From the NCBI RefSeq assembly GCF_000248055.1, contig NZ_BAFC01000052.1, forward strand, positions 1-64,000: 64,000 nucleotides of DNA. The letters are read 5' to 3'. Source of the DNA: Gordonia sputi NBRC 100414 (GTDB lineage: Bacteria; Actinomycetota; Actinomycetes; Mycobacteriales; Mycobacteriaceae). This document shows positions 35,538 through 45,186 of the stretch, one piece after another. Under the pieces are notes generated by a model. The model did no database searches, was not told the DNA's origin, and saw nothing but the letters and a program-made list of their open reading frames with translations. Position 1 is the stretch's first letter, and each line of letters opens with the position of its first letter. A program made the position numbers and the translations under genes.

Positions 35538-36820
35538 CACGCGGGCCGGATCTGGCCGTCGCCCCACACGATCCACTTGGTGGAGGTGAGTTCCGGCAGT
35601 CCCATCGGTCCGCGGGCATGTAGCTTCTGCGTGGAGATTCCGATCTCCGCACCGAAGCCGAACTGCTCGCCATCGGTGAAGGCGGTCGACGCATTGACCA
35701 TCACGGCTGCGGCGTCGACCCGGTTCGTGAACTCCTCGGCCGCGGCGAGGTCGGTGGTCACGATGGCCTCGGTGTGCCCGGTTCCATAGGTGTCGATGTG
35801 TGCGACAGCGGCGTCGAGTCCGTCGACCACCTTCATCGCGATGTCCATCGACAGGTACTCATCGGCCCAGTCGGACTCGCCGGCCGGCTCCATCCCCGGC
35901 TCATCACCGTGGATCACGACACCCTGCGACTGCAGCGCCTGGCTGATCTTGGGCAGCGCGTCGGCGGCGATCGCTTTGTCGACAAGCACCGTCTCTGCCG
36001 CGTTGCACACGCTCGGTCGCCGCGTCTTGGCATTGAGGATGATGCGGGTCGCGACACCGACGTCGGCGAGCGCATGCACGTAGACGTGGCAGTTTCCGGT
36101 TCCGGTCTCGATCGTGGGGACCGTGGCGTTCGCGACGACCGCGTTGATCAGGCCAGCACCCCCGCGCGGAATGACGACGTCGACGAGTCCGCGCGCACGG
36201 ATCAGCGCGGTCACACTCGAGCGGTCGTCACTCGGCAGCAGCGACACGACATCGGACGGGATGCCCGCGCCTGCGACAACGTCGCGAAGAATGCGAACGA
36301 GCTCCGCGTTCGACGACGCCGCCGACGACGAACCACGAAGCAGCACAGCGTTTCCGGACTTGAACGCGATTCCGAAAGCGTCGGCCGTCACGTTCGGCCG
36401 CGCCTCGTAGACGATGCCGACCACACCGAGTGGCACGCGAACCTGCCTCAGGCGCAGACCGTTGGGGAGCGTCTTGCCCGCGACGATCTCGCCGATCGGA
36501 TCGGGGAGGATCGCGACCTGACGCAGACCGTCGGCGATCCCCGCGACGCGCTCGGTGGTCAGGCGCAGACGGTCGATCAGGTTAGCCTCGGTTCCGGCCT
36601 CCTCGGCGCGCGCAACGTCGTCGGCGTTGGCGGCCAGGATGGTCTCGGTATTCGCGTCGACGGCGTCGGCAGCGGCGAGCAGCGCAGCATTCTTGGCTGT
36701 CGTGGTGAGCGCTGCCAGCGCTCGTGAGGCGGTACGGGCCGCGCGGGCCTGCGCGTGCACGACCTCTTCGACGTCGGGCCCTGTCGCGGCCTGCCTTCCG
36801 GTCACGGTGGGTGCGCTCAT
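35537..36820 (-). CDS. proA: Gamma-glutamyl phosphate reductase
   Basis: 427 residues. It reduces glutamyl-5-phosphate to the semialdehyde for proline. The catalytic Cys is Cys272 ([10 protein letters not shown]) and the [21 protein letters not shown] end is typical. ATG at 36820 has GAGGA six bases upstream. First gene of the long run that ends in holA. Confidence 0.96.
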   Translation of the reverse strand: MSAPTVTGRQAATGPDVEEVVHAQARAARTASRALAALTTTAKNAALLAAADAVDANTETILAANADDVARAEEAGTEANLIDRLRLTTERVAGIADGLRQVAILPDPIGEIVAGKTLPNGLRLRQVRVPLGVVGIVYEARPNVTADAFGIAFKSGNAVLLRGSSSAASSNAELVRILRDVVAGAGIPSDVVSLLPSDDRSSVTALIRARGLVDVVIPRGGAGLINAVVANATVPTIETGTGNCHVYVHALADVGVATRIILNAKTRRPSVCNAAETVLVDKAIAADALPKISQALQSQGVVIHGDEPGMEPAGESDWADEYLSMDIAMKVVDGLDAAVAHIDTYGTGHTEAIVTTDLAAAEEFTNRVDAAAVMVNASTAFTDGEQFGFGAEIGISTQKLHARGPMGLPELTSTKWIVWGDGQIRPA

Positions 36821-36970
36821 CAATTCCTCGATTTCGAGTTCACGGCAGATGATTGCGTCCTGCGCGGCACTGCCGGCGGACAACATGTCCAGGGTACGTC
36901 CCGCACCAAGCCACCCCAAGATCGCCCACCCGAGAACGTCACCGCGGGCCGGACGTCGAGATGCCGCACG

Positions 36971-37729
36971 TCAGCAACGGTTGAGTATTCCGGCGAGCAC
37001 GCTGCGGGACGCGGCATCGACCGCCAATCCGTAGGCGCGGCTCACCACGACGAACTCGATCGCGTACTGACAGTGGAAACCGCGATTGGGCGGCAGCCAA
37101 CGGGCGGGTTCGCTGTCGCTCTTCTCCTGGTTCGACGCCGCGTCCACGGCGACGAGGTTGGCAGGGTCGTTCGCCAGGTCGACTCGACGCCGCGTCGACC
37201 ACCCGAACGCACCCATGTCCCAGGCGAAGGCCAGGGGCACGATGTGGTCGATCTGAACCGCGGTCGCACTACGATCACGCCGAAACACCACGGTCTTGCC
37301 GGTATACGGGCTGCGCAGCTCGCCTGCGAGGACAGCGCGCGGACACGAGGTCACCGGGCCGATACGCACATCACCGAGGTCGCGGGTCAGCACGTCGTTT
37401 CGGGTATCGCAGCCGTTTCCGCCTCCCGTCACGCTCGCGTCGTCGGTCCACGACGCCCCGAACGCCGACCGTTCGTAGTCGTCGCGACCGCTGCGCGCCG
37501 CGACGACGGGCACCCCTGCGAGTTCGCGCAACGCCAGCTGCGCACCGGCGTGCCACTGCCCCGCTCGGGTGCGCGGCACATCGCGGTACACACCCACGGC
37601 CACGACGACCGCAGTGAGCACGAACGCGATCGTGACCACCCACCTGCGGGCGGGCCACTGCGCGTCGCGGCGGGCGTGTCGATAGCGCATCCGCAGCCGG
37701 TACAGCGGCACCGCGATGACGGGATTCAC
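36971..37729 (-). CDS. Membrane-anchored HNH-type nuclease (DUF1524/GmrSD-C-like)
   Basis: 252 residues. A basic N-terminus and one membrane segment at about 28-47 place the rest outside the cell. The nuclease core is QIDHIVPLAFAWDMGA (the DH-V-P metal site) followed by LANDPANLVAVDAASNQEKSD. It also has paired Cys (GNGCDT, TSCPRA) likely to form a disulfide. It lies at the join of two blocks that are far apart in M. tuberculosis. A secreted DNase role is inferred. Confidence 0.78.
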   Translation of the reverse strand: MNPVIAVPLYRLRMRYRHARRDAQWPARRWVVTIAFVLTAVVVAVGVYRDVPRTRAGQWHAGAQLALRELAGVPVVAARSGRDDYERSAFGASWTDDASVTGGGNGCDTRNDVLTRDLGDVRIGPVTSCPRAVLAGELRSPYTGKTVVFRRDRSATAVQIDHIVPLAFAWDMGAFGWSTRRRVDLANDPANLVAVDAASNQEKSDSEPARWLPPNRGFHCQYAIEFVVVSRAYGLAVDAASRSVLAGILNRC

Positions 37730-37884
37730 GCCATCTTCGACGCTGCGCGGCGGCCCGCGGTTCCACTACCCGCGAGCGGCGTCGCAGACGCGGTTCGATC
37801 TGGTAAACGCGGTTGGTACACCAGCCGCGTCTGCGGGTTCGGGCCGCGTTCGGCGCGCGGGTTCCGGGACGCAGGCGAGCCGGG

Positions 37885-40167
37885 TCAGGATTTGTCGAGG
37901 TAGCGCACCTTGTTGGGTACGAGAATGGCGTCGACGAGGTCGGCGAGTGGCCGGTGGTCGGCCAGCGGAAGGTCGGTTGCCACCACGGATTCGGCCAGCT
38001 CGCGAGCGTCGGCGATCACGTCGACGTCGTCGAGTAGCGAGAGGTGACGCAGCGACGACACCCCACCCGACTGCAGTGAGCCGAGCAGATCACCTTCGCG
38101 GCGCTGCAGCAGGTCGACGCGAGCGAGTTCGAATCCGTCGGTCGACGCCTCGACGGCACGCAGCCGCTCCATCGCCTGCGACACAGGCTTCGTCGACGTC
38201 ATCAGGAGGCACAGACCGGGATGGCCGCCGCGGCCGACACGTCCGCGGAGTTGGTGGAGCTGGCTGACCCCGAATCTCTCTGCGTCGATGATGATCATCA
38301 TCGACGCATTGGGAACGTCCACACCGACCTCGATCACGGTGGTGGCCACGATCGCGTCGATCTCGCCGCGCCCGAACGCGTCCATGACCTCGTTCTTCTC
38401 GTCGGCGGGTAGCCGCCCGTGCAGGACTGCCAGCCGATGGTGGCCGAGCGGTCCGACAAGCAGTTCGTCGTAGAGGTCGAGCACGGAGGTGGTCTGCTGC
38501 TGCGCGTCGGCTTCCTCGCCCGCCGTGCGCTTGCCAGCGCCGCGCTTCGGGGCGACCGGCTCGATGTCGCCGATACGCGAGCAGACGATGTAGACCTGCC
38601 GCCCGGCCTCGATCTCCTCCGCGGCGCGCCCCCACATGCGTTCGATCCATTGGGGTTTCGCCGTCGGCACCACGGTCGTGGTGATCGGCTGACGCCCCTG
38701 CGGAAGTTCGGTGAGCACCGACGTGTCGAGGTCGCCGAACGCCGTCATCGCCACCGTCCGCGGGATCGGCGTCGCCGTCATCACCAGGAAGTGCGGCATG
38801 AGGTGGTCACGACCGCGGCCCCGCAACACATCTCGTTGTTCGACGCCGAAGCGGTGCTGTTCATCGACGACGACCATGCCGAGATCGAAGAACTCGACCT
38901 TCTCCTCGAGCAGCGCGTGGGTTCCGACGACGATGCCCGCCTTGCCGGTCACCACGTCGAGCAGCGTCTGACGTTTGCCCTTGGTCTTCATCGAGCCGGT
39001 CAGCAACACCACACTCGTCGCGCCGTCGGCGGCGCCGAGTTCACCGGCAGTACCCAGATCGCCCAGCATCGTCGTGATGGTCCGAAGATGCTGCGCGGCA
39101 AGAACTTCCGTCGGCGCGAGAATCGCGCACTGATGGCCGTTGTCGACAACGCGCAGCATGGCGAGCAACGACACGAGGGTCTTGCCGGAACCGACCTCAC
39201 CCTGCAGCAGCCTGCTCATCGGTGTCGGGTGGCCGAGGTCGTCGGCGATCTCGGCGATCACCAATTGCTGCCCATCGGTGAGAGTGAACGGAAGTCGTTG
39301 CAGGAGTCGGTCTTCCAGGCCGCCGGGAACGTGCGGGCACGCGGGTGCGGATTCGGCACGACCCGCGAGGCGACGCTGCGCGAGGACTGTCTGGATCGCG
39401 AGTGCCTCGTCGAATTTCAGTCGATCGTTCGCGGCGGTGACGTGTGCATCGGAGTCGGGGACATGAATGGTGCGGATCGCCTCGTCAAGCGACATCAAAC
39501 CTCGGCGTTCGCGTTCGTCGTCGGACAGCGGGTCGACGAACGACTCGACGTCGTCGAGAACCTGACGAATCGACGCCCAGATGTCCCATGTCTGGATCTC
39601 GCGGTTCGCGGGATACAGCGGCACGATCGCTCGATCGAACGCGGCGGCGATGTCGGCCGAGTGCGCTCCCGGGCGCCGCTGTTCGCCGGTGATCTCGGCC
39701 TCGGCCGCGTACATCTCGGCGAGCATCGCCGACCCGACGACACGATCGACCTCGACGTCGCCGTCCGGCAGGACCATCCATTCGGGGTGTGAGAGTTGCG
39801 GCTGCTCGCGGAAGAACTTCACGGTGCCCGCCACCATGAGCCGCGTGCCGGGTTTGAGTGCGTTCTTGATGAAGCGCGGGTTGAAGAAGCTGACCTCGTA
39901 GGAGCGGTTGCCGTCGTCGACGGTCACCTTCAGGAACTGCCCGTGACGCTTCTTCATGCGGATCAGGTCGGCACGGGTGATGCGTCCGACAACCGTGACC
40001 CACTCCCCCTCGGTGAGGTCCTGCTCCTCCGAGGGTTGGCCATGCGTGAGATAACGACGCGGTGCGTAACGCAGCAGCTCTCCGACGGTCGCGATCCCCA
40101 ACGACGCGAGACTCGCCGCCCGTTCAGCGTTGAAGACATCGGACAGAGAGTCGGATGCACGGACCAC
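37885..40167 (-). CDS. recG: ATP-dependent DNA helicase RecG
   Basis: 760 residues. It remodels stalled replication forks and branched DNA. The wedge domain is N-terminal (GEWVTVVGRITRADLIRMK), then helicase motifs I (GEVGSGKT), II (VVDEQHRFGVEQR, DEQH box), III (MTATPIPRT) and VI (QLRGRVGRGG). Full length. The GTG start shares a base with the stop of the DAK-like gene. Confidence 0.96.
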   Translation of the reverse strand: MVRASDSLSDVFNAERAASLASLGIATVGELLRYAPRRYLTHGQPSEEQDLTEGEWVTVVGRITRADLIRMKKRHGQFLKVTVDDGNRSYEVSFFNPRFIKNALKPGTRLMVAGTVKFFREQPQLSHPEWMVLPDGDVEVDRVVGSAMLAEMYAAEAEITGEQRRPGAHSADIAAAFDRAIVPLYPANREIQTWDIWASIRQVLDDVESFVDPLSDDERERRGLMSLDEAIRTIHVPDSDAHVTAANDRLKFDEALAIQTVLAQRRLAGRAESAPACPHVPGGLEDRLLQRLPFTLTDGQQLVIAEIADDLGHPTPMSRLLQGEVGSGKTLVSLLAMLRVVDNGHQCAILAPTEVLAAQHLRTITTMLGDLGTAGELGAADGATSVVLLTGSMKTKGKRQTLLDVVTGKAGIVVGTHALLEEKVEFFDLGMVVVDEQHRFGVEQRDVLRGRGRDHLMPHFLVMTATPIPRTVAMTAFGDLDTSVLTELPQGRQPITTTVVPTAKPQWIERMWGRAAEEIEAGRQVYIVCSRIGDIEPVAPKRGAGKRTAGEEADAQQQTTSVLDLYDELLVGPLGHHRLAVLHGRLPADEKNEVMDAFGRGEIDAIVATTVIEVGVDVPNASMMIIIDAERFGVSQLHQLRGRVGRGGHPGLCLLMTSTKPVSQAMERLRAVEASTDGFELARVDLLQRREGDLLGSLQSGGVSSLRHLSLLDDVDVIADARELAESVVATDLPLADHRPLADLVDAILVPNKVRYLDKS

Positions 40168-41828
40168 TACTCGATACCCACTTGCATCAGATCGTCGGTC
40201 TGCCCGGTCTCGTACACGACCATTTCGACGCCTGGATAGGCCCGTCGGATCTGCGCTTCGAGCGCCGCCAACGCGGCGCGGTCGACGCTCGAACCCGCAA
40301 GGACGGTGACCATCTCGCCGCCGGTCGCCAACATGAGGTCGACCAACGACACGACAGCGGCCGTCTGCTCCGGCGCGATGACAAGGACATCAGAGCCGAT
40401 GAGGCCCAACACATCTCCGACGTCGCACGTACCGGCGAGGGTGATCATGCGCTCGTCGGCGAGCAGCAGCGAACCCCAGCGTGCACCCGCTGCGGCTTCG
40501 GCCATCGCGTAGGCGTCGGCATCCGGCGACTCGGAGGGGTCGTGGACCGCGAGGGCCGCAAGGCACTGGGCCATCGATGAGGTCGGCAACGAGATCACCG
40601 ACCGCTGTGCAGACCGGACCTCCGCTGCAACGCTCACCAGATCCTGCGAGGTCAGCGATCCGTTCGCCATGACCACCACGTGCGCCGAATCGGTGGCGCG
40701 AATGGCCGCGGCGAGCGCCTCCGGGGTCACCCCGTCGTCGGCGCGGACCACGGCCGCTCCGGCCTCGGCGAAGAGTTCCGCGGCCCCGTCCCCGCGCACG
40801 ACAGCGACGACGGCGCGCCGGTGACGAGGCGGCGGCTCCATCGAATTGGCTTGCGCGCGAATCGAATCGAGCGCAAAGCAGGAGATCCGGATGTCGGAGA
40901 CGTTCCCGTGCGCTATCGCTGCCTCGACCGCGGCCCCCGGCTCGTCGGTGTGGACGTGCACCGAGAACCGTTCACCCGACGGCGAACTGTCTCCGACGAT
41001 CACCACGGCGTCGCCGAGTTCGCCGAGTTCGGATCGCAGCGTCGCGATGCTCTCGCCCGCAGCCCCGGTGAGCAGATACATCACCTCGAAGTCCATGTCG
41101 CCCGGGCCATCACACGTCTGGTCGACGGGATGACCGGGCTGTCCTCCCCCGGTGAGGGTTCCGCGGTACCGACGACGCCGCTGCGTGACACCGGTGAGCA
41201 CCCCGACCATCGCGTCGAGCATGGCGAGAAAACCCCGACCGCCCGCGTCGACGACGCCCGCCGACGCCAGTTCGGGGAGCTGTTCGGGCGTTCGTTCCAG
41301 ACCATCGGCCACGTCGTCGGCGATCGTGCGGGCCTGGTCGGCGGCGGTCTCACCGGCGTGACGCGCTGCAGACTCCGCGGCGATGGTCAGCAGCGTCAGG
41401 ACGGTGCCCTCCCTGGGGTCGCTGACCGCGCGCTGTGCTGCCAACGATCCAAGCCTCAGCCCTGATACCGCCAGCTGCGAAAAGGTCAACTGTCCGTCCG
41501 GTGCGCCGATCTCCACGGCGTCGGCGAGGCCGACCAGGATCTGCGACATGATGACGCCGGAATTGCCGCGCGCGTTGGCCACGGCACCTTCTGCCATGGC
41601 CCGCGTCACGGCGACCACGTCGGCGTCGGCGGGAAGCCCGGTGGCGGCGTCGGCAGCAGACCTCATGGTGAACAGCATGTTGCTGCCGGTGTCCGAATCA
41701 GGGATCGGGAAGACATTGAGGTCGTTGATCTCACCGCGCAGGTCTTCGAGCCGGGCAACACACTCCTGGGCCCAGTCACGCAGGACCTGTGGATTCATCA
41801 CGCGAACGAGTCCACCGTCGGTCGACAT
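40167..41828 (-). CDS. DAK2-domain / FakA-like kinase family protein
   Basis: 553 residues. The N-terminal DAK2 domain has the ATP/Mg motif NDLNVFPIPDSDTGSNM and GNSGVIMSQ; the middle and C-terminal (DhaK-like DegV-partner) parts follow, with FEVMYLLTG and TDEPG. FakA phosphorylates fatty acids held by DegV/FakB proteins; the degV gene at 29.6 kb is a candidate partner. AAGGAGG precedes the ATG. It is coupled to recG, as in M. tuberculosis (Rv2974c/Rv2975c-recG). Confidence 0.88.
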   Translation of the reverse strand: MSTDGGLVRVMNPQVLRDWAQECVARLEDLRGEINDLNVFPIPDSDTGSNMLFTMRSAADAATGLPADADVVAVTRAMAEGAVANARGNSGVIMSQILVGLADAVEIGAPDGQLTFSQLAVSGLRLGSLAAQRAVSDPREGTVLTLLTIAAESAARHAGETAADQARTIADDVADGLERTPEQLPELASAGVVDAGGRGFLAMLDAMVGVLTGVTQRRRRYRGTLTGGGQPGHPVDQTCDGPGDMDFEVMYLLTGAAGESIATLRSELGELGDAVVIVGDSSPSGERFSVHVHTDEPGAAVEAAIAHGNVSDIRISCFALDSIRAQANSMEPPPRHRRAVVAVVRGDGAAELFAEAGAAVVRADDGVTPEALAAAIRATDSAHVVVMANGSLTSQDLVSVAAEVRSAQRSVISLPTSSMAQCLAALAVHDPSESPDADAYAMAEAAAGARWGSLLLADERMITLAGTCDVGDVLGLIGSDVLVIAPEQTAAVVSLVDLMLATGGEMVTVLAGSSVDRAALAALEAQIRRAYPGVEMVVYETGQTDDLMQVGIE

Positions 41829-42173
41829 GGGGGTCCTCCTTCACCGCGGGGGCTCACGCCGTGTCTCCACGTCATCGAATCCACGTCATCGAAAAAGTGC
41901 GCACCAACAAAGTGCCACGACACGTGCTGCCCAGGATGTGTGAGAGATTACTCGGAGTCGCCGACACGGTCGCCGTCGACGGGTCCGGCGCATTCGCCGC
42001 CTACCCGACGCCGACGCCGCGGCAGATCACGCTCGGCCCGGATTTGGTGGTGACGCACCCGGACGGTTACCCTTGCAGGGTTGCCTTGCCGCCGCCGTGG
42101 ATGACGTTGCGTTTCCGCGAGCAGCGAGCTGGCGTAACCGCAAGATCATTCCATCTATCAAGGGAGTTCGACA
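41829..42173. other. 345-base intergenic region between the DAK-like gene and rpmB
   Basis: It holds the divergent 5' regions of both genes, a 13-base direct repeat CCACGTCATCGAA (41867-41879 and 41881-41893), and the predicted rpmB promoter at 42044-42073. A plus-strand frame crosses the whole region but has no family resemblance and overlaps the promoter, so it is not called. Confidence 0.5.
42044..42073 (+). promoter_or_regulatory. Predicted rpmB promoter
   Basis: TTGGTG (42044-42049) and TACCCT (42068-42073), spacer 18 bases, predict a leader of about 95 bases before rpmB. Confidence 0.45.
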
Positions 42174-42365
42174 ATGGCTGCCGTCTGTGACGTCTGCGGC
42201 AAGGGTCCGGGCTTCGGCAAGTCCGTTTCGCACTCGCACCGCCGTACCAACCGCCGCTGGAATCCCAATATCCAGTCTGTGCGTGTCGAGGTGGCCCCGG
42301 GCAACCGCAAGCGTAAGAACGTCTGCACCTCCTGCCTGAAGGCCGGCAAGACCACCCTCGCCTGA
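42174..42365 (+). CDS. rpmB: 50S ribosomal protein L28 (zinc-binding type)
   Basis: 63 residues, start [29 protein letters not shown] and CTSC form a predicted zinc ribbon (C+ paralog type). Preceded by GGGAG and followed by a strong terminator. Confidence 0.97.
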   Translation: MAAVCDVCGKGPGFGKSVSHSHRRTNRRWNPNIQSVRVEVAPGNRKRKNVCTSCLKAGKTTLA

Positions 42366-42377
42366 TCGCGAGAACTG

Positions 42378-42425
42378 ACAACCCGATCCCGACCGAGCGA
42401 ACGCTCGGCCCCGGGGTCGGGTTGT
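42378..42425 (+). terminator. Terminator hairpin after rpmB
   Basis: ACAACCCGA (42378-42386) pairs with TCGGGTTGT (42417-42425), with an inner stem CCGAGCG/CGCTCGG, making a long composite hairpin starting 12 bases after the rpmB stop. Confidence 0.75.
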
Positions 42426-42452
42426 CTGCATCTGCGGGTTAGGGTGTCGTCC

Positions 42453-43265
42453 ATGACCTTGACCACAACGTCCCCGGCAGACTCGGCTGTGACACAGGAC
42501 GGCGACGTCCTCGTCCTACGCATCTCCGATGCGAGCAAGGGCGGCGCACTCGACGACGCCTCACTGAAATCGGCAACCACCGCCCTGCGCGAGATCGCAC
42601 GCGGCGAACGCGAAGTCGGCGCGGTCCTGCTGCTCGGCGCCGGCCGAAATTTCTGCGCGGGCGGCAATGTGCGCGATTTCGCCTCTGCCGAGCACCGCCC
42701 CACCTTCATCCGTGCCCTCGCCGACACCTTCCATGACTTCGTCACCGCCCTGCTCGACGCCGATCGTCCGGTCGTCGCGGGTGTGCGCGGATGGGCCGCA
42801 GGGGCCGGGCTGAGCATCGTGCTGCACGCAGACATCGCGATCGGAGGGCCGTCGACCAACCTGCGTCCCGCCTACACCGGAATCGGCTTGTCGCCGGACG
42901 GCGGTATGACGTGGACCCTCCCGCGCACCGTCGGAGCGGCCCGCGCCCGCGACATCATCCTCACCGACAGAGTCATCACCGCTGACGAGGGACTCGCGTG
43001 GGGCATCCTCTCGCGCCTCGTCGACGACGCCGAGATCGACGACACCGCCGCCGAGATCGCCCGCACACTCGCCGCAGGCCCACGCGCCGGACTGGCCGCG
43101 ACACGCGCCCTCCTGAGCGCGTCGGCCACCGCGACACTCCGCGATCAGCTAGCCGCCGAGGCTCACGCGATCTCGACCAACAGCGGCTCCGCGGAGGGTG
43201 TCGAGGGCGTCGACGCGTTCGTGGGCAAGCGGACCCCCGACTTCGCAGCGGCACGCGAGCGGTGA
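42453..43265 (+). CDS. Enoyl-CoA hydratase/isomerase family protein (PaaG-like)
   Basis: 270 residues of the crotonase fold. The oxyanion segment is GAGRNFCAGGNVRDF and the second GWAAGAGLSIVLHADIAI. The two catalytic Glu of hydratases are not evident; instead GLSPDGG carries the Asp typical of isomerase-like members such as PaaG, so an isomerase is more likely. TAGGGT at 42440-42445 is seven bases before the ATG, predicting a leaderless transcript; the GTG at 42444 is an alternative. Stop overlaps bluB start. Confidence 0.83.
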   Translation: MTLTTTSPADSAVTQDGDVLVLRISDASKGGALDDASLKSATTALREIARGEREVGAVLLLGAGRNFCAGGNVRDFASAEHRPTFIRALADTFHDFVTALLDADRPVVAGVRGWAAGAGLSIVLHADIAIGGPSTNLRPAYTGIGLSPDGGMTWTLPRTVGAARARDIILTDRVITADEGLAWGILSRLVDDAEIDDTAAEIARTLAAGPRAGLAATRALLSASATATLRDQLAAEAHAISTNSGSAEGVEGVDAFVGKRTPDFAAARER

Positions 43266-43894
43266 CGACGTTCGACGCTTCGTTCATCGACAACCTCGAC
43301 ACGTTGTTCGCGTGGCGTCGTGACGTCCGACATTTCCGGGCCGATCCACTCGAGCCAGACTTGCTCGACGAGTTGCTGGCACGAGCCGAGCTCGCGCCGT
43401 CGGTCGGCAACAGCCAACCGTGGCGATGGGTGCGCGTCGACTCGGCGCAGGCCCGCGTTCGCATCCGCCGCAACTTCGTCGCATGCAACGCCGAGGCCCT
43501 CGACGGGTACGCGGGCGAACGCAAACGTGCGTACGCGGCGCTGAAGCTCTCCGGACTCGACGACGCTCCGATCCAGCTCGCCGTCTTCACCGACCATGCG
43601 GGCACGCAGGGGCACGGCCTGGGCAAGCGGACGATGCCGGAGACACTCGACTACTCGACGGTCACGGCCGTCGCGACGCTGTGGCTGGCAGCACGGGCGC
43701 GCGGCGTCGGAGTCGGCTGGATATCCATCCTCGACGCCCCCACCGCGGCAACCGATCTCGGTGTGCCCGACACGTGGCGACTCACCGCATACCTGTGCCT
43801 GGGTTATCCCACCGAGGCCGACGACGTCCCCGAACTCGAGAGGGTCGGCTGGCAGGAACGCACCGACGCCGAAGCCCGACGCTTCGTCCGCTGA
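43262..43894 (+). CDS. bluB: 5,6-dimethylbenzimidazole synthase BluB
   Basis: 210 residues of the nitroreductase fold. FAWRRDVRHFR, SVGNSQPWRWVRV and the family stretch TMPETLDYSTVTAVATLWLAAR...GVGWISILD mark BluB, which converts FMNH2 to the lower ligand of cobalamin. The GTG start overlaps the stop of the enoyl-CoA hydratase family gene (GTGA); the coupling of the two has no obvious metabolic logic. Confidence 0.87.
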   Translation: MTTFDASFIDNLDTLFAWRRDVRHFRADPLEPDLLDELLARAELAPSVGNSQPWRWVRVDSAQARVRIRRNFVACNAEALDGYAGERKRAYAALKLSGLDDAPIQLAVFTDHAGTQGHGLGKRTMPETLDYSTVTAVATLWLAARARGVGVGWISILDAPTAATDLGVPDTWRLTAYLCLGYPTEADDVPELERVGWQERTDAEARRFVR

Positions 43895-43966
43895 CAGGAA
43901 GGCAGTGGATTCAGGAGAGCAGGGGGGCTTCAGGAGAGCAGTGGGCGTCAGGAGGGCAGGCGCCAG
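43891..43966. repeat. Degenerate 19-base tandem repeat at the bluB/ung convergence
   Basis: Four units of about 19 bases start at 43891, 43910, 43929 and 43948; the middle two share TTCAGGAGAGCAG. The last unit contains the ung stop codon. No hairpin terminator is seen here, so the two convergent genes are separated only by this repeat. Confidence 0.6.
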
Positions 43967-44628
43967 TCGACCGGTTCGCCGCCGAGGTCTTCGAGTTCGG
44001 TATTGGCCCGACTGAACGGACGCGAGCCGAAGAACCCCTTGCTCGCCGACAACGGCGAGGGGTGCGGCGACACGATCACCGGGACGTCGGGCATCCATTG
44101 CTGAAGGCCTGCGGCATCGCGTCCCCACAGGATTGCCACGAGCGGCTCGTCGCGCGACACGAGCGCTTTGATCGCGCACTCGGTCACCGCCTCCCAGCCT
44201 TTGTTGCGGTGCGACGCGGGCTCGCCGGGAGCGACGGTCAACACTCTGTTGAGCAGCAGCACACCCGATTTCGCCCACGGTGTCAGGTCGCCATTGGCCG
44301 GCTTGGGATACCCGAGATCGGCGCAGTACTCGGTGTAGATGTTGGCCAACGAGCGCGGAACGGGCGAAACATCCTCTGCGACAGAAAAACTCAGTCCGAC
44401 CGCATGCCCGGGCGTCGGATACGGATCCTGTCCGACGATGAGCACGCGGACGTCGTCGAAAGGTTGTGTGAACGCGCGCAACACATTTCGCCCGGCCGGG
44501 AGGTAGCGGCGACCAGCGGCGTTCTCGTCGCGCAGGAACTGCCCCATCTGCGCGATGTTCTCTTCGACCGGCGCGAGTGCCTGCGCCCACCCGGGATCGA
44601 TGAGTTCGCTCAACGGTTGTGGGGTCAT
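43948..44628 (-). CDS. ung: Uracil-DNA glycosylase
   Basis: 226 residues, family 1. Catalytic Asp68 is in [11 protein letters not shown]; the [17 protein letters not shown] loop carries the catalytic His. It removes uracil from DNA. The start is two bases after the gamma carbonic anhydrase-like stop. Its 3' end lies in a 19-base tandem repeat. Confidence 0.96.
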   Translation of the reverse strand: MTPQPLSELIDPGWAQALAPVEENIAQMGQFLRDENAAGRRYLPAGRNVLRAFTQPFDDVRVLIVGQDPYPTPGHAVGLSFSVAEDVSPVPRSLANIYTEYCADLGYPKPANGDLTPWAKSGVLLLNRVLTVAPGEPASHRNKGWEAVTECAIKALVSRDEPLVAILWGRDAAGLQQWMPDVPVIVSPHPSPLSASKGFFGSRPFSRANTELEDLGGEPVDWRLPS

Positions 44629-44630
44629 GA

Positions 44631-45152
44631 TCAGTCGAGTCTCCTGAGCTTCGATCGGTAGTACAGCGAATTCTGGTGGTACATCTCGACGTTCAGGTCG
44701 ACATGGTCGGCGGGCACCTGGAATCCCTCGCGGATGCGCGCGGGCACACCGAGTGCCATCGCCCGTGCGGGAACCGAGAACTTGAATGGCACAACGGCTC
44801 CCGCGCCGACAATCGCGCCGTCACCGACCGTCGACCCGTTGAGGACAACGGAACCCGACGCGATCAAACAGTTGTCGCCGATCGTCGCACCCTCGATGTG
44901 GGCGTTGTGCCCGACGACGCATCCGGCACCGATGACCGTCGGATCGATCGGCGTGCAGTGGATGACCGTGCCGTCCTGGATGTTGGTTCGCCGACCGATG
45001 GAGATGGTCCCGTAGTCACCCCGCAGCACAGCCCCGGGCCACACCGACACCCCGTCTGCGAGGGTCACGGCGCCGATCACCGTCGCGTCGGGGTGGATGT
45101 ACACGTCCTCACCGAGGATCGGTTCACGATCGTCGAGTGCGTAAATCGCCAT
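44631..45152 (-). CDS. Gamma carbonic anhydrase-like hexapeptide-repeat protein
   Basis: 173 residues. Left-handed beta-helix repeats ([49 protein letters not shown]) and metal His in VIHC and VGHNAHIEG match the gamma-CA/YrdA family. Enzyme activity is not assured. Lies between thiL and ung in one operon. Confidence 0.9.
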   Translation of the reverse strand: MAIYALDDREPILGEDVYIHPDATVIGAVTLADGVSVWPGAVLRGDYGTISIGRRTNIQDGTVIHCTPIDPTVIGAGCVVGHNAHIEGATIGDNCLIASGSVVLNGSTVGDGAIVGAGAVVPFKFSVPARAMALGVPARIREGFQVPADHVDLNVEMYHQNSLYYRSKLRRLD

Positions 45153-45186
45153 GAGTCGATCTAATCACCGCGGTGACGGCCGCCAC

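Noticed and set aside
41789-42190. Plus-strand frame of 133 codons upstream of rpmB
   Set aside because: It overlaps the DAK-like gene start, the rpmB promoter and the rpmB start, and shows no recognisable domain.
43284-44590. Large frames on both strands over bluB and ung
   Set aside because: They are shadows of the two enzymes, whose catalytic motifs lie in other frames.
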